A DNA stretch of 64,000 nt from Solibacillus isronensis. GTDB taxonomy: Bacteria; Bacillota; Bacilli; Bacillales_A; Planococcaceae. Where the stretch lies: positions 1,612,001-1,676,000 of the forward strand of contig NZ_JAMBOC010000001.1 of assembly GCF_023715405.1 (NCBI RefSeq), given 5' to 3'. Shown piece by piece: positions 38,207 to 47,694 of this stretch (position 1 is its first letter; every line of letters begins with the position of its first letter). A program made the position numbers and the translations under genes. The notes beneath the pieces are model-generated. The model did not search any database and was not told the origin of the DNA. It saw only the letters and a list, made by a program, of their open reading frames with translations.

Positions 38207-39232
38207 TTACTGCTTTTTATCGAAAAACGCTCTGGACAGACTGTTTGTCATAACATCCAATAATGTGACAACACGTCGGTAATCCATGCGCGTCGGACCG
38301 ATAATGGCGATCGCCCCCTGCTGTTCTTCCCCTACAAGGAAGGAAGCGGTGATGACACTGCAGTTTTCCATCGCTAAATGATTGTTTTCTGAACCTATTC
38401 GGATTTGAATACCATTTTTCTGTTCATTGAATAAAGTTTGAACTTGGCTTTCCTTGTCGATCAGATCCATCAGCATTCGCATTTTTTCTAAGTCATGGAA
38501 CTCCGGCTGATTCAACATGTTGGATTTACCACCGTAATAAACTTTATTTTCGTGATGGTTTGAAGTAATGGATAACAATGACCGGACAATCGAATCGGAT
38601 GCATGAATATGAGACTTCAATACCGATATTGCCTCAGTTTGAAGCTTTATCGGAAGTTCATATAACGGTACACCGACTAGGCGGTCATTCAAAATATTAA
38701 CCATCTTTTCAATATCATGCGGGTTAAAACCCGGTGGTAACGTTAGTGTGCGATTTTCTACATGACCGTTATCTGTGATGATAATAGCCACCGCTGTCTG
38801 TTCTGTTAACGGTACAATCTGAAATTTTTTGACACGATGTTTTTGAACATCCGGACCGAGTAAAATGGTCGTGTATGTCGTCAATTCCGATAATATATTT
38901 GCGGATTCTTTTATAATTTGTTCTGCTTCAACAATCTGCTTTTTAAAGAGTGACTGGATTTGCGCTACTTCGCCACTCGTAATGATTTGAGGCTGAAGCA
39001 AATGGTCGACATAAAAGCGATACCCTTTTTCAGAAGGGACCCTGCCTGAAGAAGTATGCGTTTTTTCTAAAAAACCTAACTCCTCCAAATCTGCCATTTC
39101 ATTACGTATTGTAGCAGCACTATACGTAATACCTTCTTTTTTGGATAGTTGACGCGAACCAACAGGCTGTGCTGACATCACAAATTCGTCTACGATTACT
39201 TGCAATAGTTGTAACTGCCGATTTGTTAACAT
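38207..39232 (-). CDS. hrcA: Heat-inducible transcription repressor HrcA
   Basis: 341-residue repressor of class I heat-shock genes that binds CIRCE and is activated by GroE. The N-terminal winged helix is LTNRQLQLLQVIVDEFVMSA to about residue 75, followed by a GAF-like and dimerisation region. The ATG at 39232 has GAGGTGAGAAAG upstream; longer in-frame starts would overlap CIRCE. It is autoregulated through the CIRCE 15 bases upstream of its ATG. Confidence 0.98.
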   Translation of the reverse strand: MLTNRQLQLLQVIVDEFVMSAQPVGSRQLSKKEGITYSAATIRNEMADLEELGFLEKTHTSSGRVPSEKGYRFYVDHLLQPQIITSGEVAQIQSLFKKQIVEAEQIIKESANILSELTTYTTILLGPDVQKHRVKKFQIVPLTEQTAVAIIITDNGHVENRTLTLPPGFNPHDIEKMVNILNDRLVGVPLYELPIKLQTEAISVLKSHIHASDSIVRSLLSITSNHHENKVYYGGKSNMLNQPEFHDLEKMRMLMDLIDKESQVQTLFNEQKNGIQIRIGSENNHLAMENCSVITASFLVGEEQQGAIAIIGPTRMDYRRVVTLLDVMTNSLSRAFFDKKQ

Positions 39233-39246
39233 CTTTCTCACCTCTG

Positions 39247-39273
39247 TTAGCACTCGATTAAGAGGAGTGCTAA
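39247..39273. promoter_or_regulatory. CIRCE operator
   Basis: TTAGCACTC, nine bases, GAGTGCTAA: a perfect consensus CIRCE inverted repeat. It lies between the hrcA promoter and hrcA ATG, so HrcA binding would block the operon. Confidence 0.98.
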
Positions 39274-39282
39274 TATATTTAT

Positions 39283-39311
39283 AAATTAGCAAATCTCTAT
39301 ATTGATGTCAA
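39283..39311 (-). promoter_or_regulatory. Sigma-A promoter of the hrcA operon
   Basis: TTGACA (39311-39306), a 17-base spacer, then TAATTT (39288-39283). The predicted transcription start falls at the edge of CIRCE. Confidence 0.75.
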
Positions 39312-39360
39312 TGAATTCGTCCGTTTTTTTTAACTTTTTTCAAGCACCGCTGCAAAAAGA

Positions 39361-40506
39361 TTATTCCCCTACTAAAAACCGCTGAAATACTTCATTGCCG
39401 ATAAAACGGCCTTTTCTTGTTAAACGGATCCCTTCAGAGTCAATTTCAATAAGTTGCTCTTCCCGTAATTGATCGATTATTTCCTTATATATAGAAAGCA
39501 TCGGCTGACCGAATTTCTTTTCAAATTCTTCATGCGTCACGCCGTCAGATTTTCTTAACCCTAAGAACATCTGCTCTTCCAGCTTCTCATCACCTGTCAC
39601 TACATGCTCATGCAATAAAGGACGCTCCCCTGCCATCACTGTTTCAATATACTTTTTGATCGGTGCGACATTGGAATAGCGTATTCCTTCCAAGTAACCG
39701 TGAGCACCAGCGCCAAATCCTGCGTATTCGTCATTATCCCAATAGATTTTATTATGTGTTGACTCATAGCCTTCATTCGCAAAATTGCTGATTTCGTACT
39801 GCTGGAGTCCATGCGCTTCCATCGTATCCATCAAAACACCATACATGTCCGCTTCAAGATCTTCTGTCGGCAAAAGAAGCTTCCCTTTCGCATACTGAAT
39901 ATAAAAGATCGTTTTAGGCTCTACAATAAGCGAGTACGCCGAATAATGCGGCAGCTTCAATGCCAAAGCCTTTTCAAGCGTCTCTTGCCATTGCTCCATC
40001 GTCTGGCCAGGCAGACCATACATTAAATCAATGCTTATATTTTTAAATCCAACTTTTTTTGCGTTTTGGATCGTTTCATATACATGTTCATTCGAATGGG
40101 TACGGCCAATTTTCTTAAGCAGTGACTGGTCGAATGATTGGACGCCCATACTTAAACGATTGACGCCTCCATTATAAAGTGCCTGCAATTTATCGATTGT
40201 CAGTTCATCCGGATTTGCTTCACTACTAAACTCTTTTACGGATGACATCGGAATATGTTTCGTAATGAGCGATAATAATTTTTCGATTTGCTGTGCAGAC
40301 AATGCAGTCGGGGTACCGCCACCAAGGAAAATCGTTTCGATATTCGTGAACGCTTCCGGCATTTGCGCAACCGTCATTTCCATTTCCCGTCCAAGTGCTT
40401 CAATATATTCATCAACTGGCTGATTTTTAAAAAATACTTTATTAAAATCGCAGTAATTACAAATTTGATGACAAAAAGGAATGTGAATATATACACCTCT
40501 AGCCAT
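39361..40506 (-). CDS. hemW: Radical-SAM heme chaperone HemW
   Basis: 381-residue HemN-like protein with the iron-sulphur motif C12xxxC16xxC19 (PFCHQICNYCDF), a GGGTPTAL SAM motif near 65 and the C-terminal HemN/HemW domain. It has three cysteines spaced CxxxCxxC without the fourth HemN-type cysteine (CNYCDF), typical of HemW, which delivers heme rather than oxidising coproporphyrinogen. It precedes hrcA as in Bacillus; lepA, normally upstream of it, is absent here. Confidence 0.94.
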   Translation of the reverse strand: MARGVYIHIPFCHQICNYCDFNKVFFKNQPVDEYIEALGREMEMTVAQMPEAFTNIETIFLGGGTPTALSAQQIEKLLSLITKHIPMSSVKEFSSEANPDELTIDKLQALYNGGVNRLSMGVQSFDQSLLKKIGRTHSNEHVYETIQNAKKVGFKNISIDLMYGLPGQTMEQWQETLEKALALKLPHYSAYSLIVEPKTIFYIQYAKGKLLLPTEDLEADMYGVLMDTMEAHGLQQYEISNFANEGYESTHNKIYWDNDEYAGFGAGAHGYLEGIRYSNVAPIKKYIETVMAGERPLLHEHVVTGDEKLEEQMFLGLRKSDGVTHEEFEKKFGQPMLSIYKEIIDQLREEQLIEIDSEGIRLTRKGRFIGNEVFQRFLVGE

Positions 40507-40600
40507 TTAAATCACTTCCTTATTCTAGTTGTTCTCCTTTATTGTAGCCTTTATCCACTAAAATACAAATACGGACCCTCGGAAAAGAGACAACAAAAAA

Positions 40601-40634
40601 AGCTTTGTTAAATGAAGATTCATTCAACAAAGCT
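40601..40634 (-). terminator. Terminator of the 108-residue hypothetical gene
   Basis: AGCTTTGTT..TGAA pairs with TTCA..AACAAAGCT and is followed by seven Ts on the minus strand. Confidence 0.9.
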
Positions 40635-40645
40635 GGATTAATTTA

Positions 40646-40972
40646 TTAAATAGAAAATACAGGCTCTTCTTTATTCATTAACATTACCAAATCAATAGCT
40701 GTCATTTCAGGCAGCTTTGCACAAAATTGCTTTGCTTCTTCAGCAGTATCGAACTGGAAGGCATCCAATTCTTTTGTTATTTCATATTGATCATCCAATA
40801 GTTGGATCATATAAAGGCGTACAGTTGGACGGCAACGCTTTGTTGCATCAAAGTTTTCCCCTGCAATGACAATACCTGTATCCGCTGAAGTTTTGCTAAC
40901 GATCGTTTCGATGATATGTAGCTCATCCTGGACAAACCACTTCGGTTCGATTAGTTGAATTTGACTGTTCAT
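40646..40972 (-). CDS. Hypothetical protein
   Basis: 108-residue cytoplasmic protein without signal peptide or membrane segment; I do not recognise a family. It is acidic, with a conserved-looking centre (GIVIAGENFDATKRCRPTVR). AAGGGGATG precedes the ATG and a strong terminator follows at once. It is therefore a monocistronic gene between hemW and a 513-base AT-rich gap. Confidence 0.75.
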   Translation of the reverse strand: MNSQIQLIEPKWFVQDELHIIETIVSKTSADTGIVIAGENFDATKRCRPTVRLYMIQLLDDQYEITKELDAFQFDTAEEAKQFCAKLPEMTAIDLVMLMNKEEPVFSI

Positions 40973-41485
40973 AAAAAATACATCCCCTTATTTAATATAT
41001 TTATCTAATGACAAATCTAATTGATCACAGCAATTATTAAGTATTTGCCAAGTTGAACATAACACTCTGCCCTTTTACAAACATTCAGAAAATTGAAGTC
41101 TGTATTGAAATGAAATGGTAAGATACAAATATTTTCTACTAACTATTCTCTCTATATAATTTCATATTAACCAATAAAATACGCTATTTTTATACCAATA
41201 TTCTACTACAGTCAATAATTTATTAAAAGCTACATTCTTAAAAATATTCTTAATATTAAATCAATGACTATAGGTGTATTGTATTATGGAATAAATTTAC
41301 ATATCATTCATTAATATGACTTCTTGATTAAAGATACCAGTTTTCATGATAAATTTCATCAGTTTTCAGAAAATAATTACAAATTTTATCGTATTTTTAT
41401 CTTTTCTTGTAAATTACTTATAAATATTACAGTAATATATCAAAAATTAAAATGCTTTCGACAAAAACTGTCAAAATCAGCGTAA
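40973..41485. other. AT-rich intergenic gap without recognisable features
   Basis: A 513-base stretch of very high AT content between the 108-residue gene and the chemoreceptor 3' end. I find no credible reading frame with a ribosome binding site, no long hairpin with a T-tract and none of the repeat words found in other gaps. Confidence 0.5.
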
Positions 41486-43006
41486 TCAGATTTGAAACCG
41501 TTTGACTGCATGTGTTAACGAACGCATATTTTTTGCAATGCTTTGAATTTCTTCATAAATTTCTGACGTTGAACTTTTCTGTATGTCAATTTGTTCCTGA
41601 ATCTGGTGCATCGAAACGAGATTTTCCTCGGAGCGGTTGCTTAACTCCATCGAACTTTGTGCAACATCATGGGTATGACTGGAAATTTCATTCATAATAG
41701 TAGAAACTTGCTCCATTTGCGGACCAATCTGTTGTACTTGCATCGTAATTTCCCTGAACTTGGCCGCGCTTTGTTCCGTTGTCGTGACCCCCGTATCAAC
41801 ACTTCTCATCGCATTTTCCATATTGTTCGTCGCTTCCAAAGTTCCTTGCTGAATTTTTGTAACAATTGTTGCAATGGATTTTGTGAACTCCTGCGATTGT
41901 TCCGCTAGTTTCCTTACTTCCTGAGCCACAACAGCAAACCCTCGTCCATGTTCCCCTGCTCTTGCTGCTTCAATGGAGGCATTTAGTGCAAGCAGATTCG
42001 TCTGGTCGGCAATCGAGTGAATCATCGTCACTGCACGTGATACATGCTGTGTCTGTTCATTCAGCTGGGTAATTGTATTGTTCGCTGTTTGCATCGCCCT
42101 TTCCACATCCTGCATCTGCAACAGATTTTGCCCGACGATCGATTCACCGTCATCAGCCTGAGCGATCGTTTCTTTTATATAATGGTCAACATAATGCATG
42201 CGCTCGGTTATTTCGTCAATCCCGGCAGCCACCTGCTGTACAGATGCTGCGTTATCCGCTAATCGGGTCGTTGCATATTGCAGTGATCCTGTCATGTCAT
42301 CCGAGCTTGCGGCAATACGTATTGCCCCTGTTGTAATCTTCTCGGCATTTGTTTGAAGCTCGTTATTCGCTTCTGTCGCCGATTCTGTATTTTTCCGGAC
42401 TGATTTTAAAAGCTCCTTCATATCTCCAATCATTAAATTGTAGTATTTCGTTGTTTCCCCCAGTTCATCGCGAGCCGAGTATGTCGCGTACTTCGTTAAA
42501 TCCCCTTGCTGTACAAGTTTAAATAGCTGCTTCAGCTCACGGGTCGGCTTATTGATCGAACGAATCGCCTGAATGCCGAAAAACAGTACAAGCAGCATTA
42601 AAATCATCGAGATCGATAATAGAAGACTGTAGCCGAATTTTATATCATTTTCATGATTGGCTAATTGTGCGGATGCCCGCTCGATTATGTATGCATCAAT
42701 TTCCTCAAAGAGATCGATGGATGGGTTACTTGCCAACTGCTTCATATAAAACTCCATTTTGGAATCAAAAGCGTCTAATCGCTCCATGGACTGTGTGGGG
42801 ATTTCATTCGTTTGTAGATACTGTTGTTCGAATTCCTGCATCATATGTAAGGTCATGAGCTTTTCTTCATATAAAGCCTGTGCTTCCCTTTCCATTTTCC
42901 TCAAGTAATCCATACTAAATACGGTTAAAATGATATTCGAGCAAATACAAATGATCATTAATACGGCAAGCCGGTCTTTAAATTTAATCGCATTCCGAAA
43001 GCGCAC
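41486..43006 (-). CDS. Methyl-accepting chemotaxis protein
   Basis: 506-residue chemoreceptor. Transmembrane helix 1 is at about 13-32. A short extracytoplasmic helical sensor of about 90 residues follows ([20 protein letters not shown]), then helix 2 at about 122-146, a HAMP domain to about 200 and the cytoplasmic signalling coiled coil. The hairpin tip [20 protein letters not shown] is intact. The small four-helix sensor resembles Tar/MCP 4HB types; ligand unknown. The start is GTG, with GAGGTAGTG upstream. It is transcribed alone. Confidence 0.95.
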   Translation of the reverse strand: MRFRNAIKFKDRLAVLMIICICSNIILTVFSMDYLRKMEREAQALYEEKLMTLHMMQEFEQQYLQTNEIPTQSMERLDAFDSKMEFYMKQLASNPSIDLFEEIDAYIIERASAQLANHENDIKFGYSLLLSISMILMLLVLFFGIQAIRSINKPTRELKQLFKLVQQGDLTKYATYSARDELGETTKYYNLMIGDMKELLKSVRKNTESATEANNELQTNAEKITTGAIRIAASSDDMTGSLQYATTRLADNAASVQQVAAGIDEITERMHYVDHYIKETIAQADDGESIVGQNLLQMQDVERAMQTANNTITQLNEQTQHVSRAVTMIHSIADQTNLLALNASIEAARAGEHGRGFAVVAQEVRKLAEQSQEFTKSIATIVTKIQQGTLEATNNMENAMRSVDTGVTTTEQSAAKFREITMQVQQIGPQMEQVSTIMNEISSHTHDVAQSSMELSNRSEENLVSMHQIQEQIDIQKSSTSEIYEEIQSIAKNMRSLTHAVKRFQI

Positions 43007-43157
43007 GTTACACTACCTCATTTATCTATGTATTTTGATTTAGTATAAAGGGACTATGTAAACAGATATATGTAAATATGTTAAGTTGTTGTAAAATTCT
43101 ATCATTTCCGAGGCACAAATCCATCCATGACCTGAAAAAATAATCGGAAAAATTTAA

Positions 43158-43377
43158 TCGCCGCTATTTTCATTATTTTAGACAATTACACCGATTTATT
43201 CGTCAAATCATCTGAAAATAAGCTTGCAGTACATCGTCGGACTATTTATTAGCCAATTGTTTATTCATATTCGCCAACTGGAACCGGATTATCGTCACAT
43301 CACTTTACTTATTCATACTTCCCCAAGATAATCGCCAATTCAATATATATTAGCGAAATAAAATGTTTATTCGCCAA
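43158..43377. repeat. Degenerate TTATTCGCCAA word array (array C)
   Basis: Core words TCGCCRC, TCGTCAA, TAGCCAA, TCGCCAA, TCGTCAC, TCGCCAA and TCGCCAA start at 43158, 43200, 43250, 43271, 43292, 43332 and 43371. The steps 42, 21 and 21 fit a 21-bp period; 50, 40 and 39 do not. The flank TTTATTCGCCAACT matches the word inside the 40-bp steps of array A. The array ends 22 bp from the korB terminator. The remainder of the 43007-43442 gap holds nothing else I can name. Confidence 0.7.
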
Positions 43378-43398
43378 CTCCCGCCCATAACAAAAAAA

Positions 43399-43429
43399 CT
43401 ATACAAGCCGGAAACTCCAGCCTGTATAG
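43399..43429 (-). terminator. Terminator of korAB
   Basis: CTATACA and TGTATAG enclose further GCC/GGC pairing, with seven Ts on the minus strand. It lies 14 bases after the korB stop codon. Confidence 0.88.
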
Positions 43430-43442
43430 CCCTATAAACTAT

Positions 43443-44309
43443 TTACATAAATTCTTTCGTCAGCTGATCAAATTGTTCTGCTGATAAGCTAATATCGATA
43501 TCTGTTAACGGCAGCTCTGAATAGCCTTTAATTTTTTCCTGATACGAAGTTGTTTCAGTATCCTGATAAATAATGCCTGTTACAAGACCTTCATGGCGCA
43601 TTACTGTTTGCATCGCCAGTTCACGGTTAGATGAATCATAGCCTTCGATATCAGCAAGCTTTGTTAAATTCTCTTTGAACCAGTCGTACGTATTTACTTT
43701 GTTGTACGTTACACATGGTGAGAATACGTTAATGAATGAGAAGCCTTTATGGTTTAAACCGGCTTCGATCATCGCTGTCAGTTCTTTAATATCTGTTGAG
43801 AAGCCTTGTGCCACAAATGTCGCTCCTGCTGTTAACGCTACTTCTAATGGTTTTAATGATGGCTCAATCGCTCCGCCTGGTGTTGATTTCGTAATGAAAC
43901 CAGCTGCAGAACGTGGAGACGTTTGCCCTTTTGTTAATCCGTAAATTTGGTTATCCATTACTACATACGTAATGTCGATGTTACGGCGGATTGCATGGAT
44001 TGTGTGACCCATACCGATAGCGAAGCCGTCACCGTCACCGCCTGAAGCGATAACTTTCAGGTCTTTGTTCGCCATTTTAAGGCCTTGTGCGATCGGTAAT
44101 GCACGACCGTGAATACCGTGGAAGCCGTATGAGTTAATATAGCCTGAAATACGACCAGAACAGCCGATTCCTGAAATAACTGCCAATTCGCTTGGTTCAT
44201 AGCCTACGTTTGCTGCTGCACGCTGAATCGCCGCTTGTACGGAGAAGTCACCACAGCCTGGACACCAGTTAGGTTTTACGGAATTTCGGAAATCTTTAAA
44301 TGTTGCCAT
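43443..44309 (-). CDS. korB: 2-oxoacid:ferredoxin oxidoreductase, beta subunit
   Basis: 288-residue thiamine-diphosphate-binding subunit of a 2-oxoacid (probably 2-oxoglutarate) ferredoxin oxidoreductase. The ThDP site is GGDGDGFAIGMGHTIHAIRR and MDNQIYGLTKGQTSPRS. The N-terminal cysteines KPNWCPGCGDFS fit an iron-sulphur ligand set. It starts 2 bases after korA stops, with AGGAGG upstream, so the two are co-translated. Confidence 0.94.
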   Translation of the reverse strand: MATFKDFRNSVKPNWCPGCGDFSVQAAIQRAAANVGYEPSELAVISGIGCSGRISGYINSYGFHGIHGRALPIAQGLKMANKDLKVIASGGDGDGFAIGMGHTIHAIRRNIDITYVVMDNQIYGLTKGQTSPRSAAGFITKSTPGGAIEPSLKPLEVALTAGATFVAQGFSTDIKELTAMIEAGLNHKGFSFINVFSPCVTYNKVNTYDWFKENLTKLADIEGYDSSNRELAMQTVMRHEGLVTGIIYQDTETTSYQEKIKGYSELPLTDIDISLSAEQFDQLTKEFM

Positions 44310-44311
44310 GA

Positions 44312-46045
44312 TTAAATTTCCTCCTTCACTAAGTTTGTTAATTCACGTGGTAAGAATGGTGTACCATCGTATTTTAAAATCGATTTAGTCTTCGCGTGAC
44401 CACCGATATTCATTTTCATAACATTTGCAAGCTGACCTGTCGCATTGTTTTCAACGACAATCACTTTTTTCGCTTTATCCATTAATGCACTCATCTCTTC
44501 TGCAGGGAATGGATGGATCAGCTTAATATGTGCATGGTTCACTTTTACGCCTTCAGAGTTCAGCTTTTCCTGAACTTCTTCTATTGCTCCGCGCGTTGAG
44601 TTGAAGCCTACAAGCAATACGTCCGCATCTTCATGCGGTGCGTTTACGTATACCGGATTTTCAAAGCGGACATGCTGTAATTTACGCATACGCTTATCCA
44701 TTTGCGTGCGACGGTTGCCCGTTGCTTCAGATGGCTTCCCTGTTTCATCATGCTCTACACCCGTTACATGGTGAATACCGCCTTTTGTACCTGGCAGGAC
44801 ACGTGGAGAAACGCCGTCTTCTGCATTTTCATAACGCTTGAAGTAATCTTTTGATTCTACATCTTCAACTGCTTCGACAATTTTGCCGCGGCGAATTTCA
44901 ATTTTACTGTAATCAAATGGATCAACCGACTGCTTACCTAATGATAACTGCAAGTCTGTCATCACGATAACAGGTAATTGTAATTCTTCGGCAATGTTAA
45001 ACGCCTGAATCGTATCATAAAACGCTTCTTCCATTGTAGAAGGCGCAATGACTACTTTCGGAATTTCACCGTGTGTACCGTAAAGCATCGCCATTAAATC
45101 CGATTGCTCTTGCTTTGTCGGTAAACCTGTTGATGGACCACCGCGCTGTGTATCGAAAATAACAAGCGGCTGCTCCGTCATACCTGAAAGACCGATTGCT
45201 TCCATCATTAATGAAAGACCCGGACCAGCTGATGCTGTGAATGCACGCACACCACCGTAGTTTGCACCGATCGCCATTGTTGCTGCAGCAATCTCGTCTT
45301 CTGTTTGAATAACCGCTCCACCTACTAAGGGAAGCTTCTTAATCATGTATTCCATAATTTCAGATGCCGGTGTAATCGGATATGCTGCCATGAAACGAGA
45401 GCCGGCTGCCAATGCACCTAATGCCGCTGCATCGTTACCGATCATGAACATACGGCGTTTTCCGTCTGCAGGCGCAATTTCCCATGTGCCGACACGGTCA
45501 CCGATTTGCTCTGAAATCGCTTGACGACCACGTTCAATCGCTTCAATGTTCTTCGCAACGACTTCTTCACCCTTACGTCCGAAAATTTCATTTACAACAC
45601 TTTGGAAAACCGATTCATCCAAGTTTAAAAGCGCTGCCGTTGCACCAATCGCCACCATGTTTTTCATTAGAGACGTACCAAGCTCAGCCGCAATTTCCGT
45701 AAATGGCACCGCGTATAATGGCGCGACACTGTCTTCCGGATTTTTCGGATCGAATTTCGCATCCGCTAAAATGATACTGCTTGGTGTTAATTCTTTATAG
45801 TTCACGTCGATCGTTTCCTGGTCAAACGCCACTAGTATATCTAAGTCGTCCGCAATTGCGCGTACTTCTGTCGGACGAACCGTAATTTTATTATTCGTAT
45901 GGCCACCTTTAATACGAGAAGAGAAATGACGGTAACCGTATAGGAAATACCCTAGACGATTCATTGCCATTGAGAAGATTTCACCTGTACTCTCAATCCC
46001 TTCACCTTGCTGCCCACCGACTTTCCATGAAAGCTGATGTAACAT
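44312..46045 (-). CDS. korA: 2-oxoacid:ferredoxin oxidoreductase, fused gamma-alpha subunit
   Basis: 577-residue subunit. The N-terminal gamma domain (1-180) opens LSWKVGGQQGEGIESTGEIF. The alpha pyrimidine-binding domain follows from about 200 (GNDAAALGALAAGSRFMAAY). Together with KorB it would oxidatively decarboxylate a 2-oxoacid to acyl-CoA with reduction of ferredoxin. AAGGAGATG precedes the ATG. In related Bacilli korAB follows ymdB-spoVS; spoVS is still adjacent here. Confidence 0.94.
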   Translation of the reverse strand: MLHQLSWKVGGQQGEGIESTGEIFSMAMNRLGYFLYGYRHFSSRIKGGHTNNKITVRPTEVRAIADDLDILVAFDQETIDVNYKELTPSSIILADAKFDPKNPEDSVAPLYAVPFTEIAAELGTSLMKNMVAIGATAALLNLDESVFQSVVNEIFGRKGEEVVAKNIEAIERGRQAISEQIGDRVGTWEIAPADGKRRMFMIGNDAAALGALAAGSRFMAAYPITPASEIMEYMIKKLPLVGGAVIQTEDEIAAATMAIGANYGGVRAFTASAGPGLSLMMEAIGLSGMTEQPLVIFDTQRGGPSTGLPTKQEQSDLMAMLYGTHGEIPKVVIAPSTMEEAFYDTIQAFNIAEELQLPVIVMTDLQLSLGKQSVDPFDYSKIEIRRGKIVEAVEDVESKDYFKRYENAEDGVSPRVLPGTKGGIHHVTGVEHDETGKPSEATGNRRTQMDKRMRKLQHVRFENPVYVNAPHEDADVLLVGFNSTRGAIEEVQEKLNSEGVKVNHAHIKLIHPFPAEEMSALMDKAKKVIVVENNATGQLANVMKMNIGGHAKTKSILKYDGTPFLPRELTNLVKEEI

Positions 46046-46394
46046 ATCAACATCTCCTTAAAGTTTCTGTATTTATAAATAAAGCGTATAAGATGCTTTA
46101 TCGAGCAGCTGCCGTATTGCACAGCCATTTTATAGTTTTTTCCTACATTAGTTTAACATGAAGTTTTCGTCTCTTCTATTGCAAATGTCATATCGAGTCA
46201 AAAAATCAGACCTTTGACGGAAAGTTCTGTACATAATTTGTTTTGAATTAAAACAAGATTTCTATTCCCTAAAATTTATATGGGAAATCTTTTATACGAG
46301 GACGATTGGTTATGTAAAAGGGTTGCGTTCTAAAAGAAGCGGTTTGCTGTTCCAGTATATGAGTGAGAATTTCATTTTCTCCTAAAAGTGGAAG

Positions 46395-46467
46395 TGACGA
46401 TTAAATATCCGAAACTGACGAATAAGTGAACAAAATTGACGATTAACCTTATCAAAATGACGATTAA
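46395..46467. repeat. 21-bp-phased TGACGATTAA word array (array D)
   Basis: TGACGAWTAA starts at 46395, 46416, 46437 and 46458, three intervals of exactly 21 bp. The interleaved 11 bases are unrelated. The word is the reverse complement of the TTATCGTCA and TTATTCGTCAA variants in array C. It lies 54 bp beyond the spoVS terminator, upstream of korA. The rest of the 46046-46573 gap shows nothing else. Confidence 0.85.
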
Positions 46468-46520
46468 AATTTTAACGGAATCTAAATCTCTTCTATTTAA
46501 ATATATCCCGCAAACAAAAA

Positions 46521-46559
46521 TACACCCGCTTAGCCCAGTTTGGGTGCTAAGCGAGTGTA
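46521..46559 (-). terminator. Terminator of spoVS
   Basis: TACACCCGCTTAGC and GCTAAGCGAGTGTA pair almost perfectly, followed by TTTTTG on the minus strand. Confidence 0.9.
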
Positions 46560-46573
46560 TGGGTCTTCATGAA

Positions 46574-46840
46574 TTAACGAGTTCTTTTTTCAACGAGTAG
46601 TTTTAATGCCGTACGATCTTCTCCTGCAATGATAATGTCCGCGAAAGCCGGTGCACAAATTAAATCTGTGCCGCTTGGGGCTACAAACCCTCGAGCGATT
46701 GCTACTGCTTTAATTGCCTGGTTTAACGCACCTGCACCTACCGCCTGCATTTCAGCAAACCCTTGCTCTCGTATAACCGCAACGAGTGCTCCTGCAACAG
46801 AATTAGGATTAGAACGAGATGATACTTTTAATGAATCCAC
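46574..46840 (-). CDS. spoVS: Stage V sporulation protein S
   Basis: 88-residue Alba-fold-like protein (LKVSSRSNPNSVAGALVAVI; IKAVAIARGFVAPSGTDLIC), very close in length and sequence to Bacillus SpoVS, which affects spore coat assembly and septation. The start is GTG at 46840, with GAGGAGG upstream. In Bacillus it follows ymdB; here the CpsD-CpsC-CapD and VanZ-like genes lie between them. Confidence 0.97.
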   Translation of the reverse strand: MDSLKVSSRSNPNSVAGALVAVIREQGFAEMQAVGAGALNQAIKAVAIARGFVAPSGTDLICAPAFADIIIAGEDRTALKLLVEKRTR

Positions 46841-46971
46841 AGCTATTTCCTCCTCATCTAGTACTGCTTTATCTTTTTTTCAGGCTGTTTTTATTGCCTG
46901 TACGTCATTGTATGCGCTTCAATGACCAATTAGAATCCGATTTTTGCAACTACTGTAAGAAATTATTCAGT

Positions 46972-47694
46972 TTATTCAGCATAACGATAACCATCATAAT
47001 AATTATAATGATTCTTTGTTTTGTAGTTGTTCAAAACGACACCCAAAATCTTTGTGTGGGAAGCCGCCAATAGCGTCTGTGCTTTTTTTGCCGCACGTTT
47101 ATCGATTACACCTGTATTTAAAATCATAATGGCGCCGTCGCATTTATTCGCCAGTATCTGCGCGTCAGTCACCGATAATAACGGCGGTGAATCGATAATG
47201 ATGATGTCATACTGATTCTTAACCTCCTGAAGCAACACATCCAATCCTTGAGACGAAAGCAGTTCAGCAGGATTTGGCGGGATAGGACCACTTGTAATGA
47301 CATCAAGCCCTACAATAAATGTCTCCTGAATCGCATCATGCAGTTCCGATCTTCTGGCCAGGACATTCGAGAGACCTACTTTGTTGAATGTTTTAAATGT
47401 ATGATGAAGCGTCGGCTTACGCATATCGGCATCAATAATGAGTACCTTTTTGTCTTCCTGAGCAAATACAACACCAAGATTCGCCGCGTTCGTTGATTTC
47501 CCTTCCCCCGGAGTAGAAGACGTTATTAAAATAGTTTTTAACGGCTCATCCGGCATCGAAAATCTAATATTTGTACGGATCGTACGGAACTGCTCGATAA
47601 CATGGGATTTCGTTTCAGTAAAAGTGACAAGCTTCCTTGCTGCATTTGCATTTTGCAGAACATTTTTCTTTTTTCTCAGACTCAGCCTCACCAT
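46972..47694 (-). CDS. CpsD/EpsB-family tyrosine autokinase
   Basis: 240-residue BY-kinase. The Walker A motif SSTPGEGKST is at about 59-68, Walker A' is VLIIDADMRKP at about 84-94 and Walker B is IIIDSPPLL. It ends in a tyrosine cluster (NYYDGYRYAE), the usual autophosphorylation site. It needs its membrane partner, encoded immediately upstream with no gap, and together they control exopolysaccharide chain length and export. No downstream terminator is evident before spoVS. Confidence 0.93.
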   Translation of the reverse strand: MVRLSLRKKKNVLQNANAARKLVTFTETKSHVIEQFRTIRTNIRFSMPDEPLKTILITSSTPGEGKSTNAANLGVVFAQEDKKVLIIDADMRKPTLHHTFKTFNKVGLSNVLARRSELHDAIQETFIVGLDVITSGPIPPNPAELLSSQGLDVLLQEVKNQYDIIIIDSPPLLSVTDAQILANKCDGAIMILNTGVIDKRAAKKAQTLLAASHTKILGVVLNNYKTKNHYNYYDGYRYAE

